Below, in pieces: positions 23,997-32,419 of a stretch of DNA of 64,000 nt. The notes under the pieces are model-generated. The model was not told the DNA's origin, ran no database searches, and worked only from the letters and a program-made list of their open reading frames with translations. The DNA is from Solibacter sp039934035 (lineage in GTDB: Bacteria; Acidobacteriota; Terriglobia; Bryobacterales; Bryobacteraceae): the NCBI GenBank assembly GCA_039934035.1, contig JBDTMZ010000142.1, positions 1 through 64,000 of the forward strand, read 5' to 3'. A program made the position numbers and the translations under genes. Numbering within the stretch: the stretch's first letter is position 1; every line of letters begins with the position of its first letter.

Positions 23997-25687
23997 GGGC
24001 GCGGAATGCTCGCGACAGCCTGCGTGAGAGGCACGTCCGTGGAAGCGCGGGCGCGGCGATCCTTGACTTCCACGAGTCCGGTGGCCAGTTTCTTGCCGAT
24101 GGTGATGCGATACGGAATGCCGATCAGGTCGGCGTCCTTGAATTTGACGCCGGGGCGTTCGTCGCGATCGTCGAGCAGGGCGTCGAGTCCGCGCGCCCGG
24201 CACTCGCTGTAGATCTGGTCGGCCGCCTGCTTTTGAGCAGCGTCCTTGTAGTTCGCCGGGGTAATGACGACGTCGAACGGCGCAATGGCGGAAGGCAGCG
24301 TCATGCCGTCTTCATCGTGGAACAGTTCGATGGCGCAGCAGAGAATGCGCTCGATGCCGATGCCGTAGGAGCCCATGATGGGCGTGACTTCCCTGCCCTC
24401 TGTATTGAGAACGCGAAGCCCCATCGATTCGGAATACTTGTACCCCAGCTTGAAGATATGGCCGATTTCGACCGTCTTCACCACGTCGAGCGGCGCGCCG
24501 CATTGCGTGCAGGCGTCGCCGGCGGAGACCTGGCGCAGATCGCAGAACTCGGGCTGAAAGTCCTCCCCAGGCGTCACATGGCGCAAGTGGTAATCGTCGC
24601 GATTGGCGCCGGCGATCATGTTGCGGCGGCCGGCGAGCGCTTGATCGGCGAGGATGCGGATTTTGGAGACGCCGACGGGACCGAGCGAGCCGGGGTCGGC
24701 TCCGAAATGTTCGCGGATTTCGTGAGGCAGCGCCTGGCGGAATTCGGCGACGCCGGTCTTGGCGGCGAACTTGGTTTCGCTGAGCTGGTGATCGCCGCGC
24801 AGCATTACCAGCACCAGCGTGTCGCCGGCCATCAGCACGAGGCTCTTCATCTGCGAAGATTCGGGCAGTCCGGTGAAGGCCGCGACTTCAGCGATGGTCT
24901 TGTGGCCGGGGGTATGAAATTCTTCGGGTGAAAGATCGCCTTCGGGGTCGGGCGCGGCGGGCGGCACGGGCGACGAGACGGCCTTTTCGAGATTGGCGGA
25001 ATAGCCACAGCCTTTGCAGAGGGCGACGAAATCCTCACCGGCATCGCTAGCGACCATGAATTCGTGCGACTGGCTGCCGCCCATGGCTCCGGAGTGCGCT
25101 TCGACCACGGTGAACTCGATGCCGCAACGTTCGAAGATGCGGCGATAGGCCTGGTAGTGTTTGTCGTAGGCTGCGTCGAGCCCGGCGTGATCGAGGTCGA
25201 AGGAATACGAATCCTTCATGATGAACTGGCGGACCCGCAGGAGGCCGGATTTGGGGCGCGGCTCGTCGCGGAATTTGGTTTGGATCTGGTACCAGATCTG
25301 CGGCAGTTGCTTGTAGCTGCGCAGTTCGCCGCGGGCGATGGTGGTCATCACCTCTTCGTGGGTCATGGCGAGGCAGAGATCGCGGCCGTTGCGGTCCTTG
25401 AGGCGAAACAGATTGTCGCCCATGACATCCCAGCGTCCGGATTCCTGCCAGGTCTCGGCGGGATTGAGGGCGGGCAGATACATTTCCTGGGCGCCGATGG
25501 CGTCCATTTCAGCACGCACAATCTGTTGGATCTTGAGCAGCGAACGCTGGGCGAGGAAGAGGTAGTTGTAGATGCCGGCGGAAAGCTGGCGCACATATCC
25601 GGCGCGCAGCAGCAGTTGATGGCTGGGGACTTCGGCGTCTACGGGATTCTCCCGAAGGGTGGGAATGAATAGCTGGCTCCAGCGCAT
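23993..25687 (-). CDS. proS: prolyl-tRNA synthetase (bacterial type, with editing domain)
   Basis: Protein of 564 residues, the length of the bacterial-type enzyme. Class II motif 1 lies in AEMDAIGAQEMYLPALNP; motif 2 reads TKFRDEPRPKSGLLRVRQF, then IMKDSYSFD; motif 3 is SYGIGIERIL. Between motifs 2 and 3 is the YbaK-like INS editing domain (about 235-390, with SSQMKSLVLMAGD and GDHQLSETK). The C-terminal anticodon-binding domain carries PFDVVITPANYKD and LLDDRDERPGVKFKDADLIG, ending VASIPRP. It joins proline to tRNA-Pro and hydrolyses mischarged Ala-tRNA. The TAG stop is part of the IS target site. A -10 (TGCTAGAAT) ends 9 nt before the ATG; divergent from rpiB. Confidence 0.96.
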   Translation of the reverse strand: MRWSQLFIPTLRENPVDAEVPSHQLLLRAGYVRQLSAGIYNYLFLAQRSLLKIQQIVRAEMDAIGAQEMYLPALNPAETWQESGRWDVMGDNLFRLKDRNGRDLCLAMTHEEVMTTIARGELRSYKQLPQIWYQIQTKFRDEPRPKSGLLRVRQFIMKDSYSFDLDHAGLDAAYDKHYQAYRRIFERCGIEFTVVEAHSGAMGGSQSHEFMVASDAGEDFVALCKGCGYSANLEKAVSSPVPPAAPDPEGDLSPEEFHTPGHKTIAEVAAFTGLPESSQMKSLVLMAGDTLVLVMLRGDHQLSETKFAAKTGVAEFRQALPHEIREHFGADPGSLGPVGVSKIRILADQALAGRRNMIAGANRDDYHLRHVTPGEDFQPEFCDLRQVSAGDACTQCGAPLDVVKTVEIGHIFKLGYKYSESMGLRVLNTEGREVTPIMGSYGIGIERILCCAIELFHDEDGMTLPSAIAPFDVVITPANYKDAAQKQAADQIYSECRARGLDALLDDRDERPGVKFKDADLIGIPYRITIGKKLATGLVEVKDRRARASTDVPLTQAVASIPRP

Positions 25688-25696
25688 AGGACCTGA

Positions 25697-25705
25697 ATTC
25701 TAGCA
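25697..25705 (-). promoter_or_regulatory. extended -10 element of proS
   Basis: Minus-strand TGCTAGAAT, ending 9 nt before the ATG at 25687. Predicted leader is 0-3 nt. It lies back to back with the rpiB -10. Confidence 0.5.
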
Positions 25706-25714
25706 TGTTAAACT
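25706..25714 (+). promoter_or_regulatory. candidate extended -10 element of rpiB
   Basis: TGTTAAACT (TGnTAAACT) ends 16 nt before the ATG at 25731; predicted leader about 10 nt with no Shine-Dalgarno sequence. Confidence 0.4.
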
Positions 25715-25730
25715 CGAATTTATCCCCTCT

Positions 25731-26183
25731 ATGAAGATTGCAATCGGTGCGGACCATGCCGGGTTTTCTCTAAAAGAACAACTGCGGCAGAAACTGACGG
25801 CGGAAGGCCACGAAGTGGCCGATTTTGGCACGAACAGTCTGGACTCGTGCGACTACCCCGATTTCGCGCAGCGAGTGGCGCGTGATGTGGCGCAAGGGCG
25901 CACCGATCGCGGAATTCTGGTTTGTTCCACCGGAATCGGCATGGCGATGGCGGCGAACAAGGTGGACGGCGTGCGCGCGGCTCCTGGCCAGAACGACGAC
26001 GAAGTGCAATTCACGCGCGAGCACAACGATGCCAACGTTCTCACCTTGGGCGCCAAGTACATGGACGAAGCCCGGGCGATGGAACTGATCGATATTTTCC
26101 TGAAGACCGAATTTGCCGGCGGGCGTCATGCCCGGCGCGTCGCGAAGATCATGCAGTTGGAATCCGCACCGCCCGAGAAATAG
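25731..26183 (+). CDS. rpiB: ribose 5-phosphate isomerase B
   Basis: Protein of 150 residues that interconverts ribose 5-phosphate and ribulose 5-phosphate. Seen are the N-terminal IAIGADHAGFSLK, the active-site cysteine in RGILVCSTGIGMAMAANKVD, and REHNDANVLTLGAKY. The segment between (GVRAAPGQNDDEVQFT) differs from the usual RAAxCHDxxTA: the family's CHD is replaced by GQND, a small deviation near the active site that also occurs in some other members as far as I recall. It is divergent from proS with nearly overlapping promoters and 53 bp upstream of glyA in the same direction, so cotranscription with glyA is likely. Confidence 0.92.
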   Translation: MKIAIGADHAGFSLKEQLRQKLTAEGHEVADFGTNSLDSCDYPDFAQRVARDVAQGRTDRGILVCSTGIGMAMAANKVDGVRAAPGQNDDEVQFTREHNDANVLTLGAKYMDEARAMELIDIFLKTEFAGGRHARRVAKIMQLESAPPEK

Positions 26184-26236
26184 TGGAAGGGCGCGCGGAG
26201 CGCCTGCCGCCCTGAAGATCGCCGAGGAACACGACT

Positions 26237-27517
26237 ATGACCGAAACGCAACGCATGTCCCGTACTCTATTGGAAGTTGACCCTGAGATTTATGCTGCGA
26301 TCCAGCAGGAGACCGGCCGGCAGGACGAACAGCTCGAACTGATCGCCAGCGAGAATTTCACGTCGGAGGCGGTGCTGGAAGCCACCGGCAGCGTGTTCAC
26401 CAACAAGTACGCGGAAGGTTATCCCGGCAAGCGCTATTACGGCGGGTGTGAATTCACGGACATCGTGGAGAACCTGGCGCGGGAGCGGGCCAAGAAACTC
26501 TTCGGTGCGGAGTACGTGAACGTGCAGCCGCACTCGGGCTCGCAGGCGAACCAGGCGGCGTACAGCGCGGTGCTGAAGCCGGGCGAGACCATCATGGGCC
26601 TGAACCTGGCGCACGGCGGCCACCTCACCCACGGCCACCCGCTCAACTTCTCGGGCAAGATGTACCACGTGGTGCCTTATAACGTGCGCAAGGAAGACGA
26701 GCGCATCGACTACGACGAAGTAGAGCAACTGGCGAAAGAGCACCGTCCCAAACTCATCGTGGCGGGGGCGAGCGCCTATCCGCGAATCATCGATTTCGCG
26801 CGGTTCCGACAGATCGCGGACATGGTGGAGGCGGTGTTCCTGGTGGACATGGCGCACATCTCGGGCCTGGTGGCGGCGGGAGTTCATCCCAACCCGTGCG
26901 AATTTGCGGACATCGTGACGACGACCACGCACAAGACGCTGCGCGGACCGCGGGCGGGCATGATTCTGGCGCGCGAGAAGTACGGCAAGGAAATCGATAA
27001 GACCGTATTCCCGGGCACTCAGGGCGGACCGCTGGTTCACGTGATGGCGGCCAAGGCGGTGTGCTTCCTGGAGGCGTTGCAACCGGAATTCGCGACCTAT
27101 CAGAAGCAGGTGGTGGCGAACGCGAAAGCGATGGCCGAGGCGCTGATGGCGGCGGGCTACCGCGTCGTGTCGGGCGGCACCGATACGCACGTGGTGTTGC
27201 TGGACGTGTTCTCCAAGGGACTGCGCGGCAAGGAAGCCGAGCAGGCACTGGACCACGCCCGCATCACCGTGAACAAGAACGCGATTCCTTTCGACACCAA
27301 TCCGCCGATGAACCCGAGCGGGATTCGGCTGGGTTCGCCGGCCGTGACCACGCGCGGATTCAAGGAAGCGGAGATGAGCGAAGTGGGCACGCTGATCGCC
27401 GAGGTGCTGAACAACATCTCCAGCCAGGACGCCATCGCCGACGTACGCAAAAAGGTGGAGGCGCTGACCCGGCGTTTCCCGCTCTACCACTGGAAACGCG
27501 ACCCAGTGCAGGCATAG
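26237..27517 (+). CDS. glyA: serine hydroxymethyltransferase
   Basis: Protein of 426 residues that converts serine and tetrahydrofolate to glycine and 5,10-methylene-tetrahydrofolate. The sequence is highly typical: LELIASENFTSEAVLEATGS, TNKYAEGYPGKRYYGGCEF, VQPHSGSQANQAAY, and the PLP lysine K233 in TTTTHKTLRGPRAG. The end reads RRFPLYHW. A GAGGAA ribosome-binding site precedes the ATG. Upstream is rpiB (53 bp); a glycosyltransferase gene begins 1 nt after its stop. The antisense strand is also open over the entire gene, an artefact of GC-rich codon use. Confidence 0.97.
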   Translation: MTETQRMSRTLLEVDPEIYAAIQQETGRQDEQLELIASENFTSEAVLEATGSVFTNKYAEGYPGKRYYGGCEFTDIVENLARERAKKLFGAEYVNVQPHSGSQANQAAYSAVLKPGETIMGLNLAHGGHLTHGHPLNFSGKMYHVVPYNVRKEDERIDYDEVEQLAKEHRPKLIVAGASAYPRIIDFARFRQIADMVEAVFLVDMAHISGLVAAGVHPNPCEFADIVTTTTHKTLRGPRAGMILAREKYGKEIDKTVFPGTQGGPLVHVMAAKAVCFLEALQPEFATYQKQVVANAKAMAEALMAAGYRVVSGGTDTHVVLLDVFSKGLRGKEAEQALDHARITVNKNAIPFDTNPPMNPSGIRLGSPAVTTRGFKEAEMSEVGTLIAEVLNNISSQDAIADVRKKVEALTRRFPLYHWKRDPVQA

Positions 27518-27518
27518 G

Positions 27519-28661
27519 ATGCCCGCGCACATCGTCATCGACGCCCGGCGCATACGGGACTTCGGAATTGGGACGTACATCCGGAGTTTAGTCTTTGCGT
27601 TGGGCGGGATCGACCGCAACAACCGGTACACGATTGTCAGCGGTCCGGACGAGGTGCCTTTGCTGTCCGGCCTGCCGGAGAACTTCAAGTCGGCGACCTA
27701 TGCGCGCAACGACCACAGCGCGTTGGATCACGCGGCGTTTCCGCTTTTCCTGCGGAGGCTGTCGCCCGACCTGGTGCACATTCCGTTGAATCGGGTGCCG
27801 CTGCTGATGATCAGGCCTTACGTGGTGACCATCCACGACATGGCGAATCTGTTCTTCGAGGAGGAGACGTCGAACTTCCGCATGCGGTTGCGGCGTTTCC
27901 GCTTCGGCCGGGGCTTGCGGCGCGCGGCGCGCGTGATTTCGGTGAGTGAAGCCACGAAGCGCGACGTCGAGCGCAAGATGGGCGTGCCGTCGAGCCGGAT
28001 CACGCGCGTCTACAACGCTCCCGATCCGGCCTTTTACGCGCGCGCTTCCGCGCCCGGCGCCCAGGAACGGCAGCTCATCCTGGAGCGCTACCAGATCCAG
28101 TATCCGTACATCCTTTACGCTGGGAACATCAGGCGGCATAAGAACATCCCGCGACTGGTGGAAGCGTTCGCCGTGGTGCGGGAGCAACTGGCCGCGCATC
28201 CGGTGTACAAGGACCTGCGCCTGGTAATTATAGGCGACACGATCTCGCAGTATCCGGCGGTACGGCAAGCTGTGATGAAGAGCCGGGTGGAAAACGTGGT
28301 GCGCTTCCTCGGCTTCGTGCCGTTTGAAACGCTGCGCTGCTTCTATGAATCCGCCGCGGGTTTCGTTTTTCCCTCACGCTACGAGGGTTTCGGGCTGCCC
28401 CCGCTGGAGGCGATGGCGTGCGGCACGCCGGTGGTGTGCTCGAACGTGAGTTCCCTGCCCGAGGTGGTGGGGGACGCCGCCGTTCTGGTCAACCCGGAGA
28501 ACGTGTTCGATATCGCCCGCGGCATCAGCGACATGCTGCAGGACGAGGAACTGCGCGCCCGCATGATCCGGCGGGGACGGGAGCAGGCAGCGCGCTTCAG
28601 TTGGAACTGGACCGCGCGGCAAGTGCTGGAAATCTATCACGACGTGATCGCACAAAAATAG
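27519..28661 (+). CDS. GT4-family glycosyltransferase
   Basis: Protein of 380 residues of the GT-B fold. The N-terminal half has IRDFGIGTYIRSLVFAL and YVVTIHDMANLFF; the C-terminal nucleotide-sugar half has YILYAGNIRRHKNIPRLVEA, VRFLGFVPFETLRCFYESA and the donor-binding motif SRYEGFGLPPLEAMACGTPV, then VVGDAAVLVNPEN. It probably transfers a hexose or mannose to a polysaccharide or lipid acceptor on the cytoplasmic face. It starts 1 nt after the glyA stop, so it is coupled to a housekeeping gene with no obvious functional link. The acceptor is unknown. Confidence 0.88.
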   Translation: MPAHIVIDARRIRDFGIGTYIRSLVFALGGIDRNNRYTIVSGPDEVPLLSGLPENFKSATYARNDHSALDHAAFPLFLRRLSPDLVHIPLNRVPLLMIRPYVVTIHDMANLFFEEETSNFRMRLRRFRFGRGLRRAARVISVSEATKRDVERKMGVPSSRITRVYNAPDPAFYARASAPGAQERQLILERYQIQYPYILYAGNIRRHKNIPRLVEAFAVVREQLAAHPVYKDLRLVIIGDTISQYPAVRQAVMKSRVENVVRFLGFVPFETLRCFYESAAGFVFPSRYEGFGLPPLEAMACGTPVVCSNVSSLPEVVGDAAVLVNPENVFDIARGISDMLQDEELRARMIRRGREQAARFSWNWTARQVLEIYHDVIAQK

Positions 28662-28729
28662 CGATCGCCGCAAAATTCCTTCCCAGTGGTTTACAGTATT
28701 AGAAACAGTCTACAGAACAGAGGGACATT

Positions 28730-29500
28730 TTGCGTTATTTCACTGGATTGGTCATTGGTCTGGCCTGGACCGCCTGCGCCTTCGCGCAAGGGAACTACGA
28801 AGTGCAGGTTTACGGCTCTGAGTTGACGCCCAAGGGTGTCACCATGGTGGAACTTCACAGCAACATCACGGTGAAAGGCACCAAAGGCACCATCGACGGC
28901 GTGCTACCGACTCATCACGCCGTGCACGAGACACTGGAGATCACACACGGCTTCAATGAATGGTTCGAGCTGGGCTTCTACCAGTTCACCAGCATTCAGT
29001 CCGACGGCAGTTGGAAATGGGTGGGCACGCATATCCGGCCGCGCTTCTCGATTCCGGAGCGGTATCACCTGCCGGTGGGATTGAGCCTGTCACAGGAAAT
29101 CGGCTACCAGCGTCCGAACTTCGACCCGGACACCTGGACGTGGGAGTTTCGTCCGATCATCGATAAGCAAATCGGCAAGCTTTACCTGTCCTTCAACCCG
29201 ACGATCGAAAAATCGATGCACGGCCCGGGAAAGGAATCGGGCGCGGCGTTTTCGCCTAACGTCAAGGTCTCCTACGACGTGGTGAAGAGGGTCGCGGCAG
29301 GTTTGGAGTATTACGGCGCGTATGGCCCGGTGTTTCACTGGGACCCGGCGCATGAGACCGAGCAGTCCTTTGTGCCCGCGATCGACGTGGATTTCGGCAA
29401 GAACTGGGAATTCAACTTTGGCGTGGGCATCGGGGTCACGCATAGTACCGACCACCTGCTGGTGAAGGCGATTGTAGGCTACCGTTTCGGAAATAAGTAA
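28730..29500 (+). CDS. outer-membrane beta-barrel-like protein
   Basis: Protein of 256 residues with a signal peptide (YFTGLVIGLAWTACAFAQ) followed by regularly alternating strands (VMVELHSN-like lines such as TMVELHSNITVKG, WFELGFYQFTS, HLPVGLSLSQEIGYQ, LYLSFNPTIEKS, and the terminal HLLVKAIVGYRFGNK). The pattern suits an outer-membrane barrel; no named family was recognised. It starts at a TTG preceded by AGAGGGAC. It lies 68 bp after the glycosyltransferase and may have its own promoter. Confidence 0.65.
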   Translation: MRYFTGLVIGLAWTACAFAQGNYEVQVYGSELTPKGVTMVELHSNITVKGTKGTIDGVLPTHHAVHETLEITHGFNEWFELGFYQFTSIQSDGSWKWVGTHIRPRFSIPERYHLPVGLSLSQEIGYQRPNFDPDTWTWEFRPIIDKQIGKLYLSFNPTIEKSMHGPGKESGAAFSPNVKVSYDVVKRVAAGLEYYGAYGPVFHWDPAHETEQSFVPAIDVDFGKNWEFNFGVGIGVTHSTDHLLVKAIVGYRFGNK

Positions 29501-29520
29501 TGTTTGGGCCTCTGCCCCCA

Positions 29521-29560
29521 ACACTTACATAAGTGTACTAGCACAAATAAGCACTAGTAC
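29521..29560. repeat. two adjacent inverted repeats upstream of the PEP-CTERM gene
   Basis: ACACTTA-CA-TAAGTGT (29521-29536) is a 16-bp near-continuous palindrome. It is followed, sharing two bases, by GTACTAG (29535-29541) and CTAGTAC (29554-29560), a perfect 7-bp inverted repeat with a 12-nt loop. They lie between the barrel gene's stop and the PEP-CTERM promoter region, so they may be a terminator lacking a U-run or regulator sites. Confidence 0.45.
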
Positions 29561-29627
29561 TGATGGAGTACCTTATTCGCCTTCGAGAGACGGCGCAGAT
29601 GATAAGATACCTTCTCGGAGGGAATTA

Positions 29628-30338
29628 ATGAGGGCTAAAGGCCTTATTTTTGCGCTACTTCTTGGGGCGGGATCTTCTTTTGCCGCGACCCTGACTCACG
29701 ACTACCTGCTACAGAACACGCTGGCCGATTCGCTGGGCGGACCGGATCTGACGTCACTGGGCGGGACGATCGGACCGACCGGATACACATTTGCCCAACA
29801 ACAAGGGCTCAGTCTGAGCAACGCTTTCACTGGCGGTCAGAACGCGAATTACTCGATTTATCTAAATTTTGCGTTCGATGTAACTACCGGCTTCCGTAAG
29901 ATCCTTGATTTCAAGGCCCTGGGCTCGGACAACGGCCTGTACAATCTGGACACCACTCTCAATTTCTACAACATTACCACTGGCCCTGCCGGCGCCTTCG
30001 CTCCTGGCGTTTTCGCCCAGGTAGTGCTCACGCGCGATGGCTCTGGCAATGTGGTGGGGTACGTGAACGGTGTGCAGCAAATATCGTTCGCCGATACGAG
30101 TTCCGCTGCGGTATTCGACGCGGCGAACGGCATCATCAACTTCTTCCAGGATGACGGCGTTACTGGCGGACGCGAATCGAGCGGCGGCGTAGTGACGGAG
30201 ATCCGGATCTACGATGGCGCTTTGACGGCGGAAGAGGTTGGGGGACTGACTGCGGCTCCGGAGCCGGCGTCGCTGGCACTGGCGGGCGCGGGACTGGCGC
30301 TTTGCGTTCTGGGACGGCGCAAGAAACTGCTAGGGTAA
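29628..30338 (+). CDS. PEP-CTERM sorted surface protein, LamG-like
   Basis: Protein of 236 residues. The N-terminal signal peptide (KGLIFALLLGAGSSFAA) and the C-terminal sorting signal APEPASLALAGAGLALC followed by a basic RRKK tail are diagnostic of exosortase substrates. The mature part (about 25-205) looks like a concanavalin/LamG-type beta sandwich, with HDYLLQNTLADSLGGPDL near the start and TEIRIYDGALTAEEV near the end. GGAGGG precedes the ATG. Exosortase would cleave the tail in the membrane and pass the protein to the surface; no exosortase gene is in the window. Regulation may involve the inverted repeats just upstream. Confidence 0.85.
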   Translation: MRAKGLIFALLLGAGSSFAATLTHDYLLQNTLADSLGGPDLTSLGGTIGPTGYTFAQQQGLSLSNAFTGGQNANYSIYLNFAFDVTTGFRKILDFKALGSDNGLYNLDTTLNFYNITTGPAGAFAPGVFAQVVLTRDGSGNVVGYVNGVQQISFADTSSAAVFDAANGIINFFQDDGVTGGRESSGGVVTEIRIYDGALTAEEVGGLTAAPEPASLALAGAGLALCVLGRRKKLLG

Positions 30339-30462
30339 GGCTGGAAAAGTGGTCAGCGCAAGCTGCCCTACATTCCTGGCGGCGTCGCAGCGCCGCCGGG
30401 AAGAGGCACTGAAGCGGAAGGGTCCAACGCAGACCGCCGCGGCGAGGAAGGCGAAGAAATAG

Positions 30463-30969
30463 CTACTCCGCGGCGTCGCCTGCAGGCGGCGGGGGTGGGT
30501 CGCCGGGCAATCCGCCTGCTTTCTTGCGGGCCTCCACCCAGGCGGGAAATACTTCGGGATTCTCCAGCCAAACCAGCATCCACTGCGCCATCTCTTCCTT
30601 CCCGGCGCGCTTTTCCGTCGCAGTCTGCGGGTTCCCCGCCAGAAATCGGGCGCGATCCTTGGCGGCAATCACCTGTCGCCGGCAATAGCGCGCGCGATCC
30701 CGATTGCCGCCGGCAGTGGACTCGCGGTAGACCCCCAGCATGCTGAGCAGCGACTCTTCCAGTTCCTCGAACGTATGCTGTCGGATGCCGGAGTAAGGCT
30801 GGTCGAAGGGAATTCCGGTGGCGCGCAGAAGGTCGCGAAGATAGCTCTCGGACACCGGAGCCAGACGCATCATCAGCTGGGTCCAGACCGCTTCCGTAAT
30901 CGCAGGCGGCTTCCCGGCGGCGAGATATTCGCGCAATTGCTGTTTGACGGACTTACCTTCGGCCGGCAC
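30463..30969 (-). CDS. hypothetical helical protein downstream of mltG
   Basis: A 168-residue soluble, charged, mostly helical protein with LREYLAAGKPPAITEAVWTQ near the N-terminus, EELEESLLSMLGVYRE and CRRQVIAAKDRARF in the middle, a Trp-rich AQWMLVWLENPEVFPAWV stretch and a proline-rich end. I do not recognise it. The GTG at 30969 begins 17 nt before the mltG stop; the frame extends much further upstream inside mltG, but that part is Pro/Ser/Arg-rich as expected of an out-of-frame shadow. It is the last gene of the ruvX-mltG operon. Confidence 0.6.
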   Translation of the reverse strand: MPAEGKSVKQQLREYLAAGKPPAITEAVWTQLMMRLAPVSESYLRDLLRATGIPFDQPYSGIRQHTFEELEESLLSMLGVYRESTAGGNRDRARYCRRQVIAAKDRARFLAGNPQTATEKRAGKEEMAQWMLVWLENPEVFPAWVEARKKAGGLPGDPPPPPAGDAAE

Positions 30970-31942
30970 GGCGGTAGCGCTCCACGGCGTTGGTATGAGC
31001 GGCAATGTTGGAGGAGAATTCGTGGCCGCCGGAGCCATCGGCGCGGGCGACGAAATACAGCGCATCGCCTGGTGAGGGCGCGAGCGCGGCGCGGATCGAG
31101 GCGAGGCCCGGGTTGGCGATTGGCCCCGGGGGAAGTCCGGCATGCCGGTACGTATTGTAGGGATGTTCGCTATCGAGATCGCTGCGGTGGATCACGCCGG
31201 TATAGTGCTGCTGCAGGAGCGCGGCGTAGATCGTGGTGGGATCGCAATCCAGCTTCATGCCGATGCGCAGGCGGTTTTCGAAGACACCGGCGATGATCGG
31301 CCGCTCGTCGGCCAGTTTGCCTTCCTTTTCCACGAGTGATGCCAGAGTGATGGTGCGATGCACGGAAGCCCCGGTTTTGAGGCTGCGCCATGCGTCCCGG
31401 AACTTGCCGGTCATGAGGCGGCAGAGGCGGTCCGGCGTGGTATGCCGGGCGAGTTTGTAGGTATCGGGGAAGAGATAGCCCTCCAGCGTGGGAGCGTCGG
31501 GGTCCAGATCGCGGATCAGCGCGGGGTTGCGCGCCGTCTCCAGAAAGCGTGCGGCCGGGAAGAGGCCGAGTTGCTCTGCAGAGGCGGCGATATCGAAGAG
31601 ATTGCGTCCCTCAGGGACGACAAGTTCCAGGTAGAAGACGTCGCCTTTGGCAATCCGGCCCACGATTTCGAGGGGAGTGGCAGCCCGGTCGAAGCGGTAT
31701 TCGCCGGCCTGAAGCACCCTGGTCCGGCTGGCGAAACGGGCGAGCAGGAAATCCCAGCGCGAGCGAACCACGCCAGCCTTCATCAGGGCGTCGGCAATCC
31801 CGCTGGTGCCGGTGCCACGCGGGAATTCGACAAAGGTCTCTGCACCAAAATTCCCGTAGGGCTGCTCGAGCCGGTAGATCACAAAGCCGCCGGCGGCGAG
31901 ACCGAGAAGCAGCAGAAGGGCGAGCCGGCGGAAGATGCTCAT
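30953..31942 (-). CDS. mltG: endolytic murein transglycosylase MltG
   Basis: Protein of 329 residues with a single N-terminal membrane anchor (LALLLLLGLAAGGFVIYRL) and a periplasmic YceG/MltG domain. Seen are VVPEGRNLFDIA, LEGYLFPDTYKL, the catalytic-glutamate line TLASLVEKEGKLADERPIIA, GVFENRLRIGMKLDCDPTTIY and YNTYRHAGLPPGPIANPG, all strongly conserved in the family. It cleaves nascent glycan strands near the membrane and so helps terminate peptidoglycan chains. Its ATG overlaps the ruvX stop (ATGA), and a small unknown gene overlaps its 3' end. Confidence 0.94.
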   Translation of the reverse strand: MSIFRRLALLLLLGLAAGGFVIYRLEQPYGNFGAETFVEFPRGTGTSGIADALMKAGVVRSRWDFLLARFASRTRVLQAGEYRFDRAATPLEIVGRIAKGDVFYLELVVPEGRNLFDIAASAEQLGLFPAARFLETARNPALIRDLDPDAPTLEGYLFPDTYKLARHTTPDRLCRLMTGKFRDAWRSLKTGASVHRTITLASLVEKEGKLADERPIIAGVFENRLRIGMKLDCDPTTIYAALLQQHYTGVIHRSDLDSEHPYNTYRHAGLPPGPIANPGLASIRAALAPSPGDALYFVARADGSGGHEFSSNIAAHTNAVERYRRAGRR

Positions 31943-32361
31943 AGGGAATCCAGATAGCTTTGGAGGAGGATGACGGCGGAGAGGCGGTCCACCGCGGCGG
32001 CCCGTTTTTCGATGCTGATGCCGCTGGCGCGAAGCACGCGGCCGGCCTCGACCGAGGTGAGCCGTTCATCCCATAGTTTGACGGGCAGGTGCGTGCGCTT
32101 CTCCAGGACCGCGGCGAATTCGTGGACCCAAACGGATTGGCGGCCCTCGGTACCGCGCATGTTTATCGGGTTGCCCAGCAGGATGATGCCGACCTCGCGT
32201 TCGCGGATGAGTTTTTCCAGCGCGTCCAGATCGTCGCGGATGCGGGTGCGGACCAGGTTCGGGAGCCCCTGCGCCGTGATGCGCATGGGGTCGCTGATGG
32301 CCAGGCCGATGCGGCGTTTGCCCAGGTCCAGGGCGAGAATTCGGCTAAGGGCAGGCGTCAA
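31939..32361 (-). CDS. ruvX: Holliday junction resolvase-like RuvX/YqgF
   Basis: Protein of 140 residues with an RNase H-like fold. The conserved motifs are RILALDLGKRRIGLAISDP, VGIILLGNPINMRGTEG, LPVKLWDERLTSVEAGRVL and AAAVDRLSAVILLQSYLD, with the acidic catalytic residues in place. The family acts in pre-16S rRNA 5' end maturation and possibly in recombination. It starts at a TTG, and a perfect TATAAT ends 8 nt upstream, so the mRNA is probably leaderless. It overlaps mltG by 4 nt and is divergent from the AI-2E-type exporter. Confidence 0.92.
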   Translation of the reverse strand: MTPALSRILALDLGKRRIGLAISDPMRITAQGLPNLVRTRIRDDLDALEKLIREREVGIILLGNPINMRGTEGRQSVWVHEFAAVLEKRTHLPVKLWDERLTSVEAGRVLRASGISIEKRAAAVDRLSAVILLQSYLDSL

Positions 32362-32369
32362 GTAATTTC

Positions 32370-32375
32370 ATTATA
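32370..32375 (-). promoter_or_regulatory. -10 box of the ruvX-mltG operon
   Basis: Perfect minus-strand TATAAT ending 8 nt before the TTG start at 32361. No good -35 is visible. Predicted leader length is 0-2 nt. Confidence 0.5.
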
Positions 32376-32419
32376 GACAGTCGCGTGCTACAGTCGAGAC
32401 AAGGGTTGCCTGACGCGCC

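Noticed and set aside
26267..27688. 473-residue minus-strand ORF opposite glyA
   Set aside because: Antisense shadow of a clearly conserved gene in GC-rich DNA; the composition is His/Arg-rich, with no motif and no ribosome-binding site.
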